From positions 31,429,573 to 31,493,572 of the forward strand of contig OY482852.1 of NCBI GenBank assembly GCA_960531495.1: a DNA stretch of 64,000 nt, given 5' to 3'. How positions within the stretch are numbered: the first letter of the stretch is position 1; the number at the start of each line of letters is the position of its first letter. The notes under the pieces are model-generated. The model did no database searches, was not told the origin of the DNA, and saw only the letters and a list, made by a program, of their open reading frames with translations. The translations under genes were made by a program, and so were the position numbers. This document shows, in pieces, positions 37,590 to 49,440 of this stretch. Origin of the DNA: Zeus faber (lineage: Eukaryota > Chordata > Actinopteri > Zeiformes > Zeidae).

Positions 37590-38652
37590 AATCGAATTCG
37601 ATGCGGCTGTCAGCCTTTGCACCCGCTGCGCAGCTTCTCCGCGGCGGGTGCTCCAGGTGCCGTTGGTGTTGGAGGGCCCATATATCTGGCGGCCTGCTGA
37701 CGCCAGCAGGCGTCTTAATTTAACATCCAGGTGCCCTGCGCTGAGCACACTCTGCTGAGTGGATGGGCACTCGGTGCTCGTGGCTGGGTGGGGCGTCTGG
37801 TTGGTTGCTGTGGGGCCAGCCTCGCCCTTGCGTGGGCTCCCTGGGACTGAGCTATGCTCCTTGGGGCCAGGCGTGGGGGTTGCTCCGCAGGCCTCCGGCT
37901 TCTCTGGGGCCTGGGGGTCTTCTGTGGCTGCAGGGCAGGGTGCCGTGGGGTGTCTACGCAACTGCGGAACTCGGGGGGGGCTTCAGTGCCCTTTCCACTG
38001 CTTGGAGGCACAACGACATAATACCGACCTTATACACCAAAACCAATTGGGATAAGTCCTGTACAATTACCGGTAGACACCTTACACACACACATACACA
38101 CATACAGCCCGTCTCATCACACAAACACGCACACACCACCACACCTGCTTCGAATGCACCCCAGCACCCTCCTGGTTGCATTCCTATCTTTCCTCCCTCA
38201 TTTACTGCCATAACTATGACAGGAAGACGCCACGTGCCCAATAGTAGCTCCAGTTTTCCTGGACCTAATTAACTGTTTTTCAATACATGTTGTCGTCCAA
38301 TGTTAATTTTTCCGTGTAAATGTTGTTTGGTTTTATGTTTAATTGTCTCACCCGTGGTGAATCTCCCCCTCTTGGAGTAGTGATCAGTTGTTTATAGACC
38401 CAAACACGATAAATAGTTCTCCAAAGAGGGGGATTGGTGGTGGTTCTGTATCACCAAAAACTGTGCTCTTGTCATTCTACAGGTCATCCACAGGACAGAG
38501 TTATTGCAGCAGTTCTTGATGATTAAAGAATTAATGAAGATTTGCATTGCAGGTTGAGAACTTGAACTCCACTTGCAGATTAACTCTGTCCGAGATGCAA
38601 TGGCACAAATACTCTGTGTTGTATGCCCAGCATGCTGACAGCACAGGTTAAG
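37590..38652 (+). repeat. Dispersed repeat, GC-rich 5' part and AT-rich 3' part, copy 1
   Basis: ggcgtgggggttgctccgc (37869), gggtcttctgtggctgcagg (37915), and from 38252 to 38652 a nearly identical block (ctgtttttcaatacatgttg … gcatgctgacagcacaggt) recur at 57700-58283. Copy 2 ends in an A-rich tail, which suggests a LINE-type retroposon. A local stretch at 38060-38250 is not shared. Family not recognised. Confidence 0.7.
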
Positions 38653-39040
38653 AAAATTGAAAATGGTAAGTCATGATAATTTTTGGTGTACTTAAGGGAT
38701 AGTTTTGTAGTTGTGTCTACATGGCCAGAAAAAAAAAAAACATCCCAAAAAAAAACCATGCAAAACAAGTTTGAGATATTATTATGGTGAAGCATAGATG
38801 TGCAGTAGGGTATGAGACCACCTCAAAGGCACTAAATATACCTAGGTACCTCGGTCGTATACCTTCGAAAGGCTACTCTAGCACCAGCTGACTGAGTTGT
38901 AGAGGTCAGTGGCTGAGATTGAACATGATATTCATGGCTCGACATTCTCCAAGTAATCGCACAAAAAGGGCAATTACTTGATAGAATAATAGCATGGAAG
39001 AATAATAATAGACCTAGTTTATCGTTGAACATACTGCAAA
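38653..39040. other. No recognised feature
   Basis: Unassigned spacer. Confidence 0.35.
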
Positions 39041-39467
39041 GATGTAGCAGAAAGTCTTGTCTGCTCTGATGAGAATAAAATGTAACTTCCCCATCCCATC
39101 CTCACAGTAGTGCGGTGGTGGTAGCCTCATTTTAGCAGCCATTGACAATCTGGTCAGGATTGATGGAAAGATGTATGTTGTAAAAATAAATTTATCCTGG
39201 ATAAAAGCTTGCCTCTCAGCCAGAAAGCTGAAATTGCGGAGGAAGTTTGTCTTACAGCAGGACAACAGGAGTGTGGGACATATCTTGCGAGCTCCATCCC
39301 ATAGTACAAAATTAATAGACTGAGGGGCGGTTTCAGAGACAGGGTTTAATCTAAATCAGGACTAAGACAATCCTACTTAAATTAATCCATAATTTGAAAA
39401 TGCCATTCTGAGACATTGCACAATTTAATTCAAAGATGAATTCGTTCTAGACTATGAAGTCCTAGAC

Positions 39468-40639
39468 CAGGGGTTGGCAACCCGCGGCTCCAGAGCCGCA
39501 CGTGGCTCTTTCATCCCTCTGCCGTGGCTCCCTGTGGCTTTGAGAAAATAGTGTGAATAAATAATGGCTATTTCATTTAAATAAATGTTATTCTATTTAG
39601 TTAATTTTTTCAATGTAATAGTTATGATTCTGGAGATTTTGGTGATCTTGTAACATTGAAATAAAACGTGTTTTAATATTTTGTCGATCAAAATATGCGT
39701 CGCACCTTGTATGCGTCACCTGTTGCCGACAGGCTGGTGACTTATTTTGAGCTCTCGAACCCCGGTAAGCTAACCATGGATACATCCAAAAAAATCAAAG
39801 TTTATGAGGAAAATAGAACTTTAAAGTTCGTTTCATGGAATGCGGAGTGTAATCGAGACATGGAATTCCATTCCTGACACCTATTTGAACATGAACAAGT
39901 ACGCATTTGGGGTCCTGTCCATCTTTGGATCCACATAATTGTGCGAGCAAGTGTTTTCCACCATCAACTTCATAAAAATCAAAAATCGGTCAAGACTCAC
40001 TGATGACAGCTAACAGTCATGTGTGAAACTCAAAGTTACATCATACAGACAGGAAATGGAGAAGCTCTGCAGTGAAGTTCAGGGGCAGAAATCGCATTAA
40101 GCAGGTGAGAGAAACAAGCTATTAATTTTGCAAATATAGATATTTATATCGGACCCTGAACTGATGTAGTTGTGTTTCATATTTAGGTTGACTGTTGGCT
40201 GCGGCACGCGACTGAGGAAATAGTCGCGGATGACGGCACACTGAAATAGACTTTTTTTTTAAACATTTTTTTGCCCCTTATAATTAAAGTGAATATTTAT
40301 TTTTTTCAAATCCACAAATAAGTGAAGGACCTGCATTTTGTATTTTATTTCAAAGAAAAATGATACGTGCCAGTATTCTTTTTTTTAGAGTTCAAAAGAA
40401 TTGAGTGTTTTGCTGTGTCAAGCACAGAAAAAAAATGACAGTCTTTATCAGTTTGTAGTTCTTTTATTTCATAAATGCAGTTATATACAGTACATAGCAT
40501 AAGTGTAATAAAACTATACTGTATATCCGGTGTTATCTTCATTATAGCGGTCAAATAGGTTTTGCGGCTCCAGCTGGGTTTTATTTGGTGGAAATCACGC
40601 CCAAATGGCTCTTTTAATGCTGAAGGTTGCCGACCCCTG
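39468..40639 (+). mobile_element. hAT transposon, internally deleted, copy B
   Basis: Ends are caggggttggcaaccc at 39468 and ggttgccgacccctg to 40639. A perfect 8-bp target duplication, tcctagac, lies at 39460-39467 and 40640-40647. The interior matches copy A (5383-6534) in reverse, including the same N-terminus-to-C-terminus join. 1,172 bp. Confidence 0.95.
39776..40013 (+). pseudogene. hAT transposase remnant (N-terminal tag plus hATC end)
   Basis: ATG 39776 gives MDTSKKIKVYEENRTLKFVS and continues to a stop near 39875. From 39891 another frame reads NKYAFGVLSIFGST, a stop where copy A has Tyr, then LCEQVFSTINFIKIKNRSRL. This is the hAT dimerisation end. Zinc finger and catalytic core are absent. 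Confidence 0.87.
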
Positions 40640-41095
40640 TCCTAGACTAAGGAAATGAAGGACTAGTCAGTTCCATCTTTCTGGTCACAATGCTGGTCTT
40701 AGTCCAGATAATCCACTTTCTCTATTGCCAAGGTCAACCTGGATAAACCTGTGGCCAAGTCTAATTTTAAATCAGATATTTTTTTAACCAAGACTAGTCG
40801 AGTCTAAGATTATTGTAAACCATGGCTGAGAAAGGCCATTTCAGTTAGGCCACATTAAAAGTGGGATTCATTCTAAAATTAGGCCTAATCTGTCTCCGCA
40901 AAACTGCCCCTAAGAGATCCAAAAATACTACCAGCTGCAATAGCTGTGAGAGATGGTTCAAACAAGTACTCAACAAGGGGCATGAACACTTGAATTCTTT
41001 TTTTTTTTACTGGTTTTAATTTTTTATAAAATATATATAATATGCAAACAAAAATCGAATCAAAATCATTTATATGAAACAAATAGTTGATGCTG

Positions 41096-41880
41096 AATAC
41101 TTTTTTTCATGCACTTTTATTAACAATTCCTATGGTTCGAAAAGATAGGATAAAGGTCCAAGTTAAAAAATGGCGAGAATTATCCCGCCGTATATGATAG
41201 GTTTAGGATAGCATAAGCATCCTTAAACAATGAGAATAGAAAAAAAGTATTTGTATATTCAGTATTCCATCAAATGAGTCTTGAATATTTGGACCAGACA
41301 TTTTTTTTTATCGTGGATACTTGAATTTTGAAGATGTGAAGCAATAAATGAAAGATTTCTGCTGAAGATGAAAGAAGACAATTTTCATGGAATTGACAAC
41401 CTTCAACTGTCTTCACCTTTCCACTGACTGATTGAGAATTTGCAGAGTTGAAAGCACATCGCAAGTTCCTCCACGGATAAACGATGATGACGGCTGACAT
41501 CAGCAAATCATTGAAAAAATGCAGCAGAGAAAAAAGGCAAAGAGGATGTTTAGGTCAGTGTGCTGCAAGGACCCAACCAACTGTTCCATAGGCACCAAAG
41601 AAGATACGAGATGATGGTGATGGTATGATGTTGATGAACTGCTGCTTCGGCATGGTCATGGGTGGGATGATGGAAGGCGAGCTTAATGAAGGATGGAAAA
41701 CCAGGAGCCTTGACTAGGGATGGAGAAAAGAGTCTTAAAGGTATCAGGCCTCAGCCGTGTCTTTGGATTCCCCTGGTGGTCCCTAAGGGATGGAAAAAGG
41801 GAGAGAGAGGGTGAGAGGGAAAGCGAGAGAGGAGACCTGGGAGGTGTCTCCGCCGGGTGATTCCCACTGCAAGATAGAAC
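41096..41880. other. No recognised feature
   Basis: AT-rich, then mixed sequence. gggagagagagggtgagagg near 41800 is purine-rich. Confidence 0.35.
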
Positions 41881-42480
41881 AACACATAAGAAAACTCTCC
41901 CAGCCAGGTCCGACCAATCAGCGCTAATGAGGCTGATTTGGCAGACCCGGTACAGCTGTGCCGCGGCAGGAAGGAGCCAGCACCGTCACCTGCACCGTCA
42001 CCGCCTGGCTTAACTACACCCCCTCATCTGCCACATCATCATTCAATTAGAAATAAACATCATGTTTTTTGCAAGAGTTAGCGATCAGTCCTCCAGACTC
42101 TGTTTTGGTGCTGCGATAATAATTTGTTTTGAACTCATGTGAAGACGTTCAATGCCCAGCCAATTTCTTTTGCAGGGCCTTGTATGTATAGTAAATATGG
42201 AGATGTGTATGTGAATAAGCCAGCCCAGGGACGCTGTGTCGTAGCCATGACAACGGGCGGCAAGATCTATTGTATATTTTCCAAGTCTCCCTCTGTCTGG
42301 GCCATGTGGCGATGAAGGCCAGCGTCGACCGACCGCAGCCCGCCATTTATTATTCACGGCTCTCATAGGCCTCTCTGCCGCGCCAGGAGGCACGGTGGGG
42401 ATGACAAGAGCTCTCATCACACAGTCACCTCCCGCTCACCCTCCCTCATTTCCTCCCTCCCTCACTCACTTTATTTTGCT
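41881..42480. other. CNE-like blocks 41885-42060 and 42230-42420
   Basis: High-complexity, GC-balanced sequence without repeats: gaccaatcagcgctaatgag, catcattcaattagaaataa, gcccgccatttattattcac. No frame is convincing. Likely regulatory or simply unique DNA. Confidence 0.3.
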
Positions 42481-42500
42481 CTTTATCTCTAGCTTTCTGT

Positions 42501-42504
42501 TATG

Positions 42505-42532
<28 letters not shown>
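42501..42532. repeat. (CT)n tract
   Basis: Short CT run. Confidence 0.9.
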
Positions 42533-42535
<3 letters not shown>

Positions 42536-42584
42536 GCTGTCTCTCACCCTGCCTCCTCCGTTTTCTTTCTCTCCGCGTTCCTCC

Positions 42585-42765
42585 CCCACAGCCGGGGCGT
42601 TATTGTGACCAAGCCCGTGTATTGTTTGATGTTGTTATTGAAGTAAATAGACGCGGCAAAACACTTGACACAGTTGTTAAGCAGCGAGGGTCTAAATGTC
42701 TCCTAACTCGACATCAAACACTATGCTAATGTCTGTTGCATTAGTGATAGCGAGCAGCTACAGCG
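42585..42765. other. CNE-like block with octamer- and SOX-like words
   Basis: attgtttgatgttgttattg near 42618 and actatgctaatgtctgttgc near 42719 resemble SOX and POU binding words. No repeat and no coding signal. Inference only. Confidence 0.28.
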
Positions 42766-42844
42766 GGGGGGAGGCCCATGCAAGGGGAATGGAGGGCCAC
42801 AGCGCAGCAGCACAGAGCAGATCAGTAAAGTGGGAGATGTCACA

Positions 42845-43190
42845 GCCCACTGTGCATAACACAACTCAACACAATGCACACACCGCTCAAAGCGATACCA
42901 TTGGAGACATCGCGAAGCAACACAATCCACAACAAAGCATAAAACACAACAATAAAACAACACTTTGTAACACACAACAATGTAAAAATGCATGTACAAA
43001 AGGAATAATGCGATACAACATGAGAGAACGTAGAACTTAGTAGAACCCATCCAAACACAGACCGATTAAACACAGCGCATCACATCACAACACAAATTAT
43101 CAACACAGCACTTGACTTCACTAAATATAATTCAACACAACACAACTCAATACAACACACAGTACAACACTTCACAATACAAAACATACA
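42845..43190. repeat. Degenerate (ACAAC)n-rich region
   Basis: Many cacaac, caacaca and tacaacac words over about 350 bp, as in an old decayed minisatellite. Confidence 0.7.
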
Positions 43191-43202
43191 ATAATTACAT
43201 CA

Positions 43203-43535
43203 CAATCAGGATCAGTTTTATTCTGCCAGGTTACATTTACATATATGAGGATTTTGTTCCGGTGAGGCTTGGTGCATTACACTGCTGACCATTAGCATAA
43301 AAAAAGAAGAAGAAGAAAAAAAAAAAGATGCTCCAAAAAAAAACAGCCCGAAGAAAATGAAGAATAAAAATTGTCATAATAATAAAATACAATAAAAGAA
43401 AGTCAAGAATTTTCTTTTATGAAAATAAAAATGAAATTGTCAAATATATGCAAATTGCAAAAACAAAACATATACAAATATACAAAATACGATGCAATGC
43501 ACAGGATCAATTATTGTTATGGGTATATAGGGTAT
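43203..43535 (-). repeat. Retroposon 3' region, shared with 48196-48530
   Basis: aatcaggatcagttttattc at 43204 and ctgccaggttacatttacat match the style of agattgaaccttattccgcc at 48210. Later words gtcaaatatatgcaaat and gatgcaatgcacaggatca also pair with 48325 and 48490. Orientation is reversed, since a tail reads 'ttattg'. Confidence 0.6.
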
Positions 43536-43899
43536 AAATGATACACACATTATAATATAGTAATTGTATACATGCAATTTGATACAAAACACCACAATCC
43601 ATTCAAAGGCCACACCGCTACGCAAAAAATGAAAAGCGTCTCACAGAACAAGATAATGAATTCACAGAAGAGGCATGAAGTGCCTCTCTCGCAATGCTGC
43701 CTTTGCTGGATTGTTTTCGAGAGCGTTGTCGCCCTATCAACCTTTAGAAGAAGAAAAAGCTGGAGATAGAGTTGGTTAAGATTTGGAACCGTCGCCCTCA
43801 ACTTCAGCCAAAGTCAAAAGCGTTTTTCACACGTTCAATCAATATCATTTGTGGCCGTATAAATTCCTGATGGTGACGGTGCCGCCATTGGTTTGGATT

Positions 43900-43990
43900 A
43901 TCAAAAAATATACTTTATTCATCCCGAGGAAAAACTGCAATGTCCCAGAAGTGGGGACATGGCAGATACAACAAACCTTACAGTTAACTT
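43900..43990 (-). repeat. Retroposon tail fragment
   Basis: atatactttattcatcccga followed by ggaaaaactgc is the reverse of gcag…tcgggatgaataaagtat, the tail also found at 25440 and 51165. Confidence 0.6.
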
Positions 43991-44466
43991 TTACACAATA
44001 AAACTGTCAGGATAATGGAAAATAAACCTGAAAATGTCAAGCAGTGTGAACCTGAAAAACATTTAACCATACATGTGATAATTAGACCAAAGGCTGGCAG
44101 CTCTGGGTTTGAAAAAACACATCCAACATGGTATCATTTAGCCCACTAAATTAGTTTTAAATAAATCATGTGCACAAAAAATACCAGGATGACATATTGC
44201 ATCCGGTGAAATGTCGTAGTATGCAAACATTGCACAGTGCACACACTGCTGCAATTGATTCCACAGGGCAAGATGGTGGTGAAACTGACATAAACTGTAT
44301 GTCATTTCGGACACAGTAGTTGTTTTTGCTCTCACTGTGTCTTTTTTTTGGCTGGAAAAGTTTTCAGTGAGAGAAAACTGCCGCCCTCAGACATGCTGAT
44401 TGCCTCTTCCTGCTCTGGAGTTATCAAGGAAATTGGGACAGAGTGTAATTATTTGTGCTAATGAGC

Positions 44467-44468
<2 letters not shown>
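43991..44468. other. No recognised feature
   Basis: Unassigned. Confidence 0.35.
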
Positions 44469-44517
<49 letters not shown>

Positions 44518-44539
44518 TGTGTGTGTGTGTGTGTGTGTA
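44469..44539. repeat. (GT)n microsatellite
   Basis: About 70 bp of GT with one CT break. Confidence 0.97.
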
Positions 44540-45151
44540 TGGAAGGGGGGATGTAGGGGGTGGAGGTTCCACTGTTTAAGCCCTCTCAGATAGATTCCTA
44601 ATTTACTGTAACTCAGCTATACTTTTCGTATATTTGACAATTTCTTCTTGTATTTGGCTATTTTCTTTGATTTTTAGGCTCTTATTCATAGGCTGCACAT
44701 TTGGCTATTCTGATTGAACTTTTTCATACTTTACGGCAATTGTCTATTCAACAATGCATCAATCTTTACCATGACAAGTTACTCGTACGTGAAAATTTAC
44801 TTTTTGCGAAATAAACAGATTTCTGATTCCAAACAGCCCAAAATACAAGCAGTGTGTGATTGTGTGCAATTGCGCTTGTGTGCGTGCTTGCAAGCATGCA
44901 TGCATGTTTGTGTGTTTGTCTATGACATCGTGAGCAATGGTCTGACAGGAGGAGCGTTTCTCTTGGAGGGCCTTCAGACCCCGCTGTCTTTTTTATTCTT
45001 CTTTTCACCTTTTCCTTGAAGGGATTCCTTTTTGCTCTCCAATCCATTCATCAGTCTTTCTCTCCCTCATTTTCTGGCACTCTCAATCTCTTTCTTGTCC
45101 CTGTTTCTCTCCCACTTCATGTCTTCTCATCACTCTTTCACCTCAAGTCGC

Positions 45152-45184
<33 letters not shown>

Positions 45185-46445
45185 GCTCTCTCTCCTATGG
45201 TTTGCAAACATTTTTCAAAATAGACTCGGCCCGAGATTTTCTTCCTTTTCACCGTCATTCTTAATTACCCACAGAAAAAAAGATGGCATTTTTTTACCTT
45301 ATATGTGACAACAGTGCGTCTACACAGACATTGCGGCCATGAAACTTCACAAAGGCTAAAGTTAAAACCTTGCCTCTTCTTTTCCTCCTTGCCCTCACCT
45401 CCGTTAGATGTCTTTTGTTACTTCCACGTATGCATTTCAGGAGAGCAATCAGTTCATACTTAAATCAGAGTTCAGTATGGGCCACATGAAAACATAAGGG
45501 TGAATGACCAAATAATAAAAATAAAAAAATCGGTTCAGAGCAATATATTGGAATGCGTGATCATATCCGAAAGTCGGATGCTCCCCCAGTGGCTGTCGAA
45601 TGAATTGTGTCTGAGTTTCACATCCCAAAATATGTCAGGGAAAATAGCAGAGCTGTTTTTTTCAGTACACAGGCAAGTGGTTTGCTCAGCTGGGCAGTTA
45701 TCATGAGAGGTTATAACTCCCTTTATATAGTGTTTGCAAAATGTGAAGAAAATTACACAATTCACATACATAAAAAGGGATTTATTGATAATGAATATGG
45801 TGACATCAAACACTAATGTTAATAATATCATTAATTTGAAATATGTGACTTATTGACTTAGTTTTAAGCCCAGTTCCAATAAAAAAAAAACTTGACCGAC
45901 GACACTTCTTGGAGCCTTGATCGGCTGCGGATATTCGGCACCGTAGCGATTTTCGTAGAAAAACTCCATAGGAATGAATGGACTTCCGGTTTGTTCTTGT
46001 CGTTTGTTGGATTCGGTGTGAATCAGGCTTTAAGCCCTACAGTGTGAAAGTAGCCTAAAGTGCAATTCAAGTGCAATTTTTTTGTTTTTTTTGCTTTTCC
46101 TTGTATCATCTATCTTCCTTGATGTGGCATGCAGACCCAATAGCTTCAGACGCTTATAATAACTGTTTCTGCCTGGCTGTCTGCCGTGTTTCCTGGCCAC
46201 TGAGGGGGAAGGTGACTAATAAATTAACAAGTCTACCAGGCTTCTGATGCACCAAACTAAAAGTGATGGATGTGAAAAAATGGCTACGCAGGAGCATGCT
46301 GGGATTACTTCCACTTGCTTTTGGCCCATCCTCTGTGCCACATTAGATCTCTGCATGTCAGCGTGATGATGTGTCTTATATGTCCTAAAATGTGGGCCAC
46401 GTCCGCATAGAGGATGGAGGAATAATACTTCACACAGACGCCTAG
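44540..46445. other. No gene; CT tract at 45152-45190
   Basis: Mostly unique sequence with a polyC/CT run near 45150. 45895-46060 contains 'tgtgaatcaggcttta' and 'tgtgaaagtagcctaaagtg', like the subterminal parts of TIR MITEs, but I found no mate. Confidence 0.3.
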
Positions 46446-46447
46446 GT

Positions 46448-46505
<58 letters not shown>
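46448..46505. repeat. (CA)n microsatellite
   Basis: 58 bp of CA. Confidence 0.97.
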
Positions 46506-46512
<7 letters not shown>

Positions 46513-47578
46513 CAGCGGTAGACAGCATGTGACCTAGCTACGAACGGCGACACAGAGTTCCGCACACACTCCCCCAGCAGCTTGTTTTAACCAGACCGAG
46601 TGGGCGCAAGAGAGAGTTTCTCTGGAGCTTGTTTCCATTGTCACAGGAATGTGGCACACATCTATTCCCGCCATTTTATCCACTAATGGGAGTGGCGCTC
46701 CATAAAATACAGAAAAATCTCAATTGAATGAAGGCAATGAAATTGTCGTAAGTGAAGGGAAAACACGACTGACTATAAACCAACGGAGAAAAAAACTGTG
46801 TGACAAGGTTCTCTCGCATTGCTGATGGGTGTTTTAATTTATGTTCAGGTCTAATTGAGAAGATGTAATATAACGTAATATTAGTAATAATAACCCCTCA
46901 ATTCCTTGCACATTTGTGGGTGTTATGTCGCTAAATCCACCGAAAATGGTGCAACATTTGGGCTAAATCTGGAAAAACTGAAGCATGTTTTTGAGCAGTA
47001 GAAGATTGCAAACAGCACCCCATAATAATGTACTGTAATGAAATGTTTACACTTTAAGAACGCATGGCTTCCCTAGTGATTTAAGGCCATCTCCAACCAA
47101 TTTCCAAAACGGATAATGGGGGGTTGGTTAGTAACTGAACTGGCTAGCTAGTCTAGTTTAGAGTGTGCAATTGTGATTGTTTTCTATATAGATATCTTAA
47201 TCACTCAATAGACTTGTAAAATCAGTTATTTATCAAAACTGCAGGGTGCGACATAGAAAAGGAAAAAAAAAATTTTTTTTCAAATGAAAAAATGAAAAAA
47301 AAAAAAAAAAAGAATCAGTACAAACAAACACAATCTCAGTACAAACCAACAGATCTCCCCCCCACAGTAAACAGGCAAACCGTGTTTCTGTCTGTCTGTG
47401 TTTGTATTGTGTCCCGTTCTATGGGCGGTAATGCAGCCCGCAGCATGTGTCTGTCGTGTGTCTAACTCCATCAGGCACTGTAGCCTCCCTCCTCCACCTG
47501 CCCTCTCCTTGCTCAGCAGGGTTAACAGCTGTGTCGGAGGTCCCCTGACACACGTGTGCACCGATGCCCCCCCCCCTT
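46506..47578. other. Unassigned; CNE-like at 46605-46760
   Basis: ccattgtcacaggaatgtgg and cgccattttatccactaatg are complex and repeat-free. A-rich at 47262-47310. No exon seen. Confidence 0.28.
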
Positions 47579-47579
47579 C

Positions 47580-47639
<60 letters not shown>
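47580..47639. repeat. (CA)n microsatellite
   Basis: 60 bp of CA. A (GT)n tract lies at 47782-47819. Confidence 0.97.
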
Positions 47640-47641
<2 letters not shown>

Positions 47642-47780
47642 CCTTTGCTCAGACCTACTTAAACTCAGCCAGAGAGCTACCATGCGCAGTGGTTCCTTAC
47701 AGGGCCTGACAGGTCCCTATAGGTCTCGAAAAAAACACAAACAGACAGACAGCTAAGATTGGGAGAGGAACAGGAGGAAA

Positions 47781-47819
<39 letters not shown>

Positions 47820-47820
<1 letters not shown>

Positions 47821-48190
47821 AACTTACAACCTAGCGATCCAATGATTACGTCCAGATGGACGGACAGAGAGGGGAGAAAGAAAGAGAGACACTTATTACA
47901 AACTAATTAGCATGGATGCACTAACAGGCACCCGTCTTTGACCACAGCAGCCACACCTGAGACCCGTGATTGGCCGAGGGGAGGGCTAATTTCAGGCTGC
48001 GGGGATCATTTAATAAATAACGACGCCCCCCCCCCCCCCACCATTAAGACAAGTGCACCTGCGTCAATTAACAGGTTACTAATTGGGCCAGTACAAAGGA
48101 GGAGACATTTTTCTTTTAATTTTTTTGGTCAATTTTTTCGCTCTTGTTCATTTTAAATTTTTTTTTACACCCAATTTGATACACTTTTCA
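47820..48190. other. CNE-like block
   Basis: ttattacaaactaattagca (47893), gtcaattaacaggttactaa (48063) and ctgagacccgtgattggcc, with a poly-C run near 48026. Repeat-free otherwise. No coding signal. Confidence 0.3.
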
Positions 48191-48195
48191 TTTGA

Positions 48196-48390
48196 TCAGA
48201 ATCTGAATCAGATTGAACCTTATTCCGCCTGGTGCCTTTACATGTGCTAGGAATCTGTCGTTGTGATTAAACAATATTGAAATCAAATTAAATAAGATGT
48301 AAAGTAAAAAGAAAATACAATACAATTTGCCAAATATGCACAAATAGCAGAAAAAAGGAAAACTAGCAAAATAAACAAATAAATAAATTG

Positions 48391-48447
<57 letters not shown>

Positions 48448-48530
48448 TTATATAATACACTTTTTTTAATACAGAATATACAATGCCATCCTATGCACAG
48501 GATAGATTATTGGAACAGGTGTAAATTATG
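48196..48530 (-). repeat. Retroposon 3' region with embedded GT/TA tract
   Basis: Matches 43203-43535 in several words. In this copy a (GT)n(TA)n tract (48389-48450) lies within the shared part. Confidence 0.6.
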
Positions 48531-48758
48531 ATTATGAATAGCATTAATGGCATGCTCTGGCTTATAGAGAGAGCAGGTTTGCAGTTTCAATTCTGTTCCG
48601 ATTCAATTCAAAGAATTTCAACATAAAAAAAAATAATAATAATTCCTACATAAAAAAATAACAACCATAAAAGGAAAAGACTGTCAGCTTTTAATAACCC
48701 CTTTTTCATTCGATATCGCATAATAGTGGCACTGCCGTCTGCAGTGGCTGTTGTCAGG

Positions 48759-48763
48759 ATTTC

Positions 48764-48810
<47 letters not shown>
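48759..48810. repeat. (TTTA)n microsatellite
   Basis: About 13 TTTA/TTAT units. Confidence 0.96.
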
Positions 48811-48812
<2 letters not shown>

Positions 48813-49020
48813 ATAGAATGAAGCTCACTTCTTGTCATTTCACGGTCGGGCTTTTGTGTCGGCCATTATTAGACACCTGAGAGGTTGTTACTTTGCTTTC
48901 AGTACCCCAAAAACATCTCTCCGACCTCTATCATTCTGTCATCTTTCTCTATGGTTTTTCTTTCCGCCCTCCCACACACCAGCTCCCTTGCTCTTATTTA
49001 GTCCCACCTCTGGGAGTGGT

Positions 49021-49187
49021 TTTCTCTCTCTCTCTCTCTCAATCAAAATCATCCTCTCCTGAGTTTTTTCTCTTTCTCACTCTCTCCCTCCCTATTTCTA
49101 TCCCCCTCTCTCTCTCTCCCTCCCTCTCGTTCTCCAGCCTTCTCTCTCATTCTGCCAATTCCCTCGACACTTTTAAACACCACCCCC

Positions 49188-49247
<60 letters not shown>

Positions 49248-49260
49248 CCCTCTCCCTCTC

Positions 49261-49347
<87 letters not shown>

Positions 49348-49406
49348 CTCTCTCTCTCTCCCTCTCTCTCTCTCTCGCTGTCTCTCTCTCTCACTCTCTC
49401 TCTCTC

Positions 49407-49437
<31 letters not shown>

Positions 49438-49440
49438 ATA
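49021..49440. repeat. Long (CT)n polypyrimidine tract
   Basis: Nearly all pyrimidine, with a core CT run at 49189-49438 broken by CCCT and CGCTGT. The mirror-repeat composition could form triplex DNA. Confidence 0.95.

Larger units (their letters stand above)
39323..40911. mobile_element. TIR MITE, middle layer of a nest
   Basis: Left aggggcggtttcagagacag and the reverse complement of the right end (aggggcagttttgcggagac) form imperfect inverted repeats. Inside are several 'ggactaag / ctagactaag' words, as in the common fish MITE with 'cctggactaaa' motifs. Without the hAT insertion it is about 0.42 kb. Its own target duplication is unclear. Confidence 0.65.
39045..41095 (+). mobile_element. 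Tc1-like family 3, broken outer layer of a nest
   Basis: Left part 39050-39275 has Tc1 transposase-like DNA: ctgctctgatgagaataaaa (SDE region), cggtggtggtagcctcat, cttacagcaggacaac (QQDN, second Asp). Right part 40920-41095 has ccagctgcaatagctgtgag … caagtactcaacaaggggc, the usual Tc1 transposase end (KY stop). The 1.59 kb between is the inserted MITE plus hAT. Terminal repeats not identified. Confidence 0.65.
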
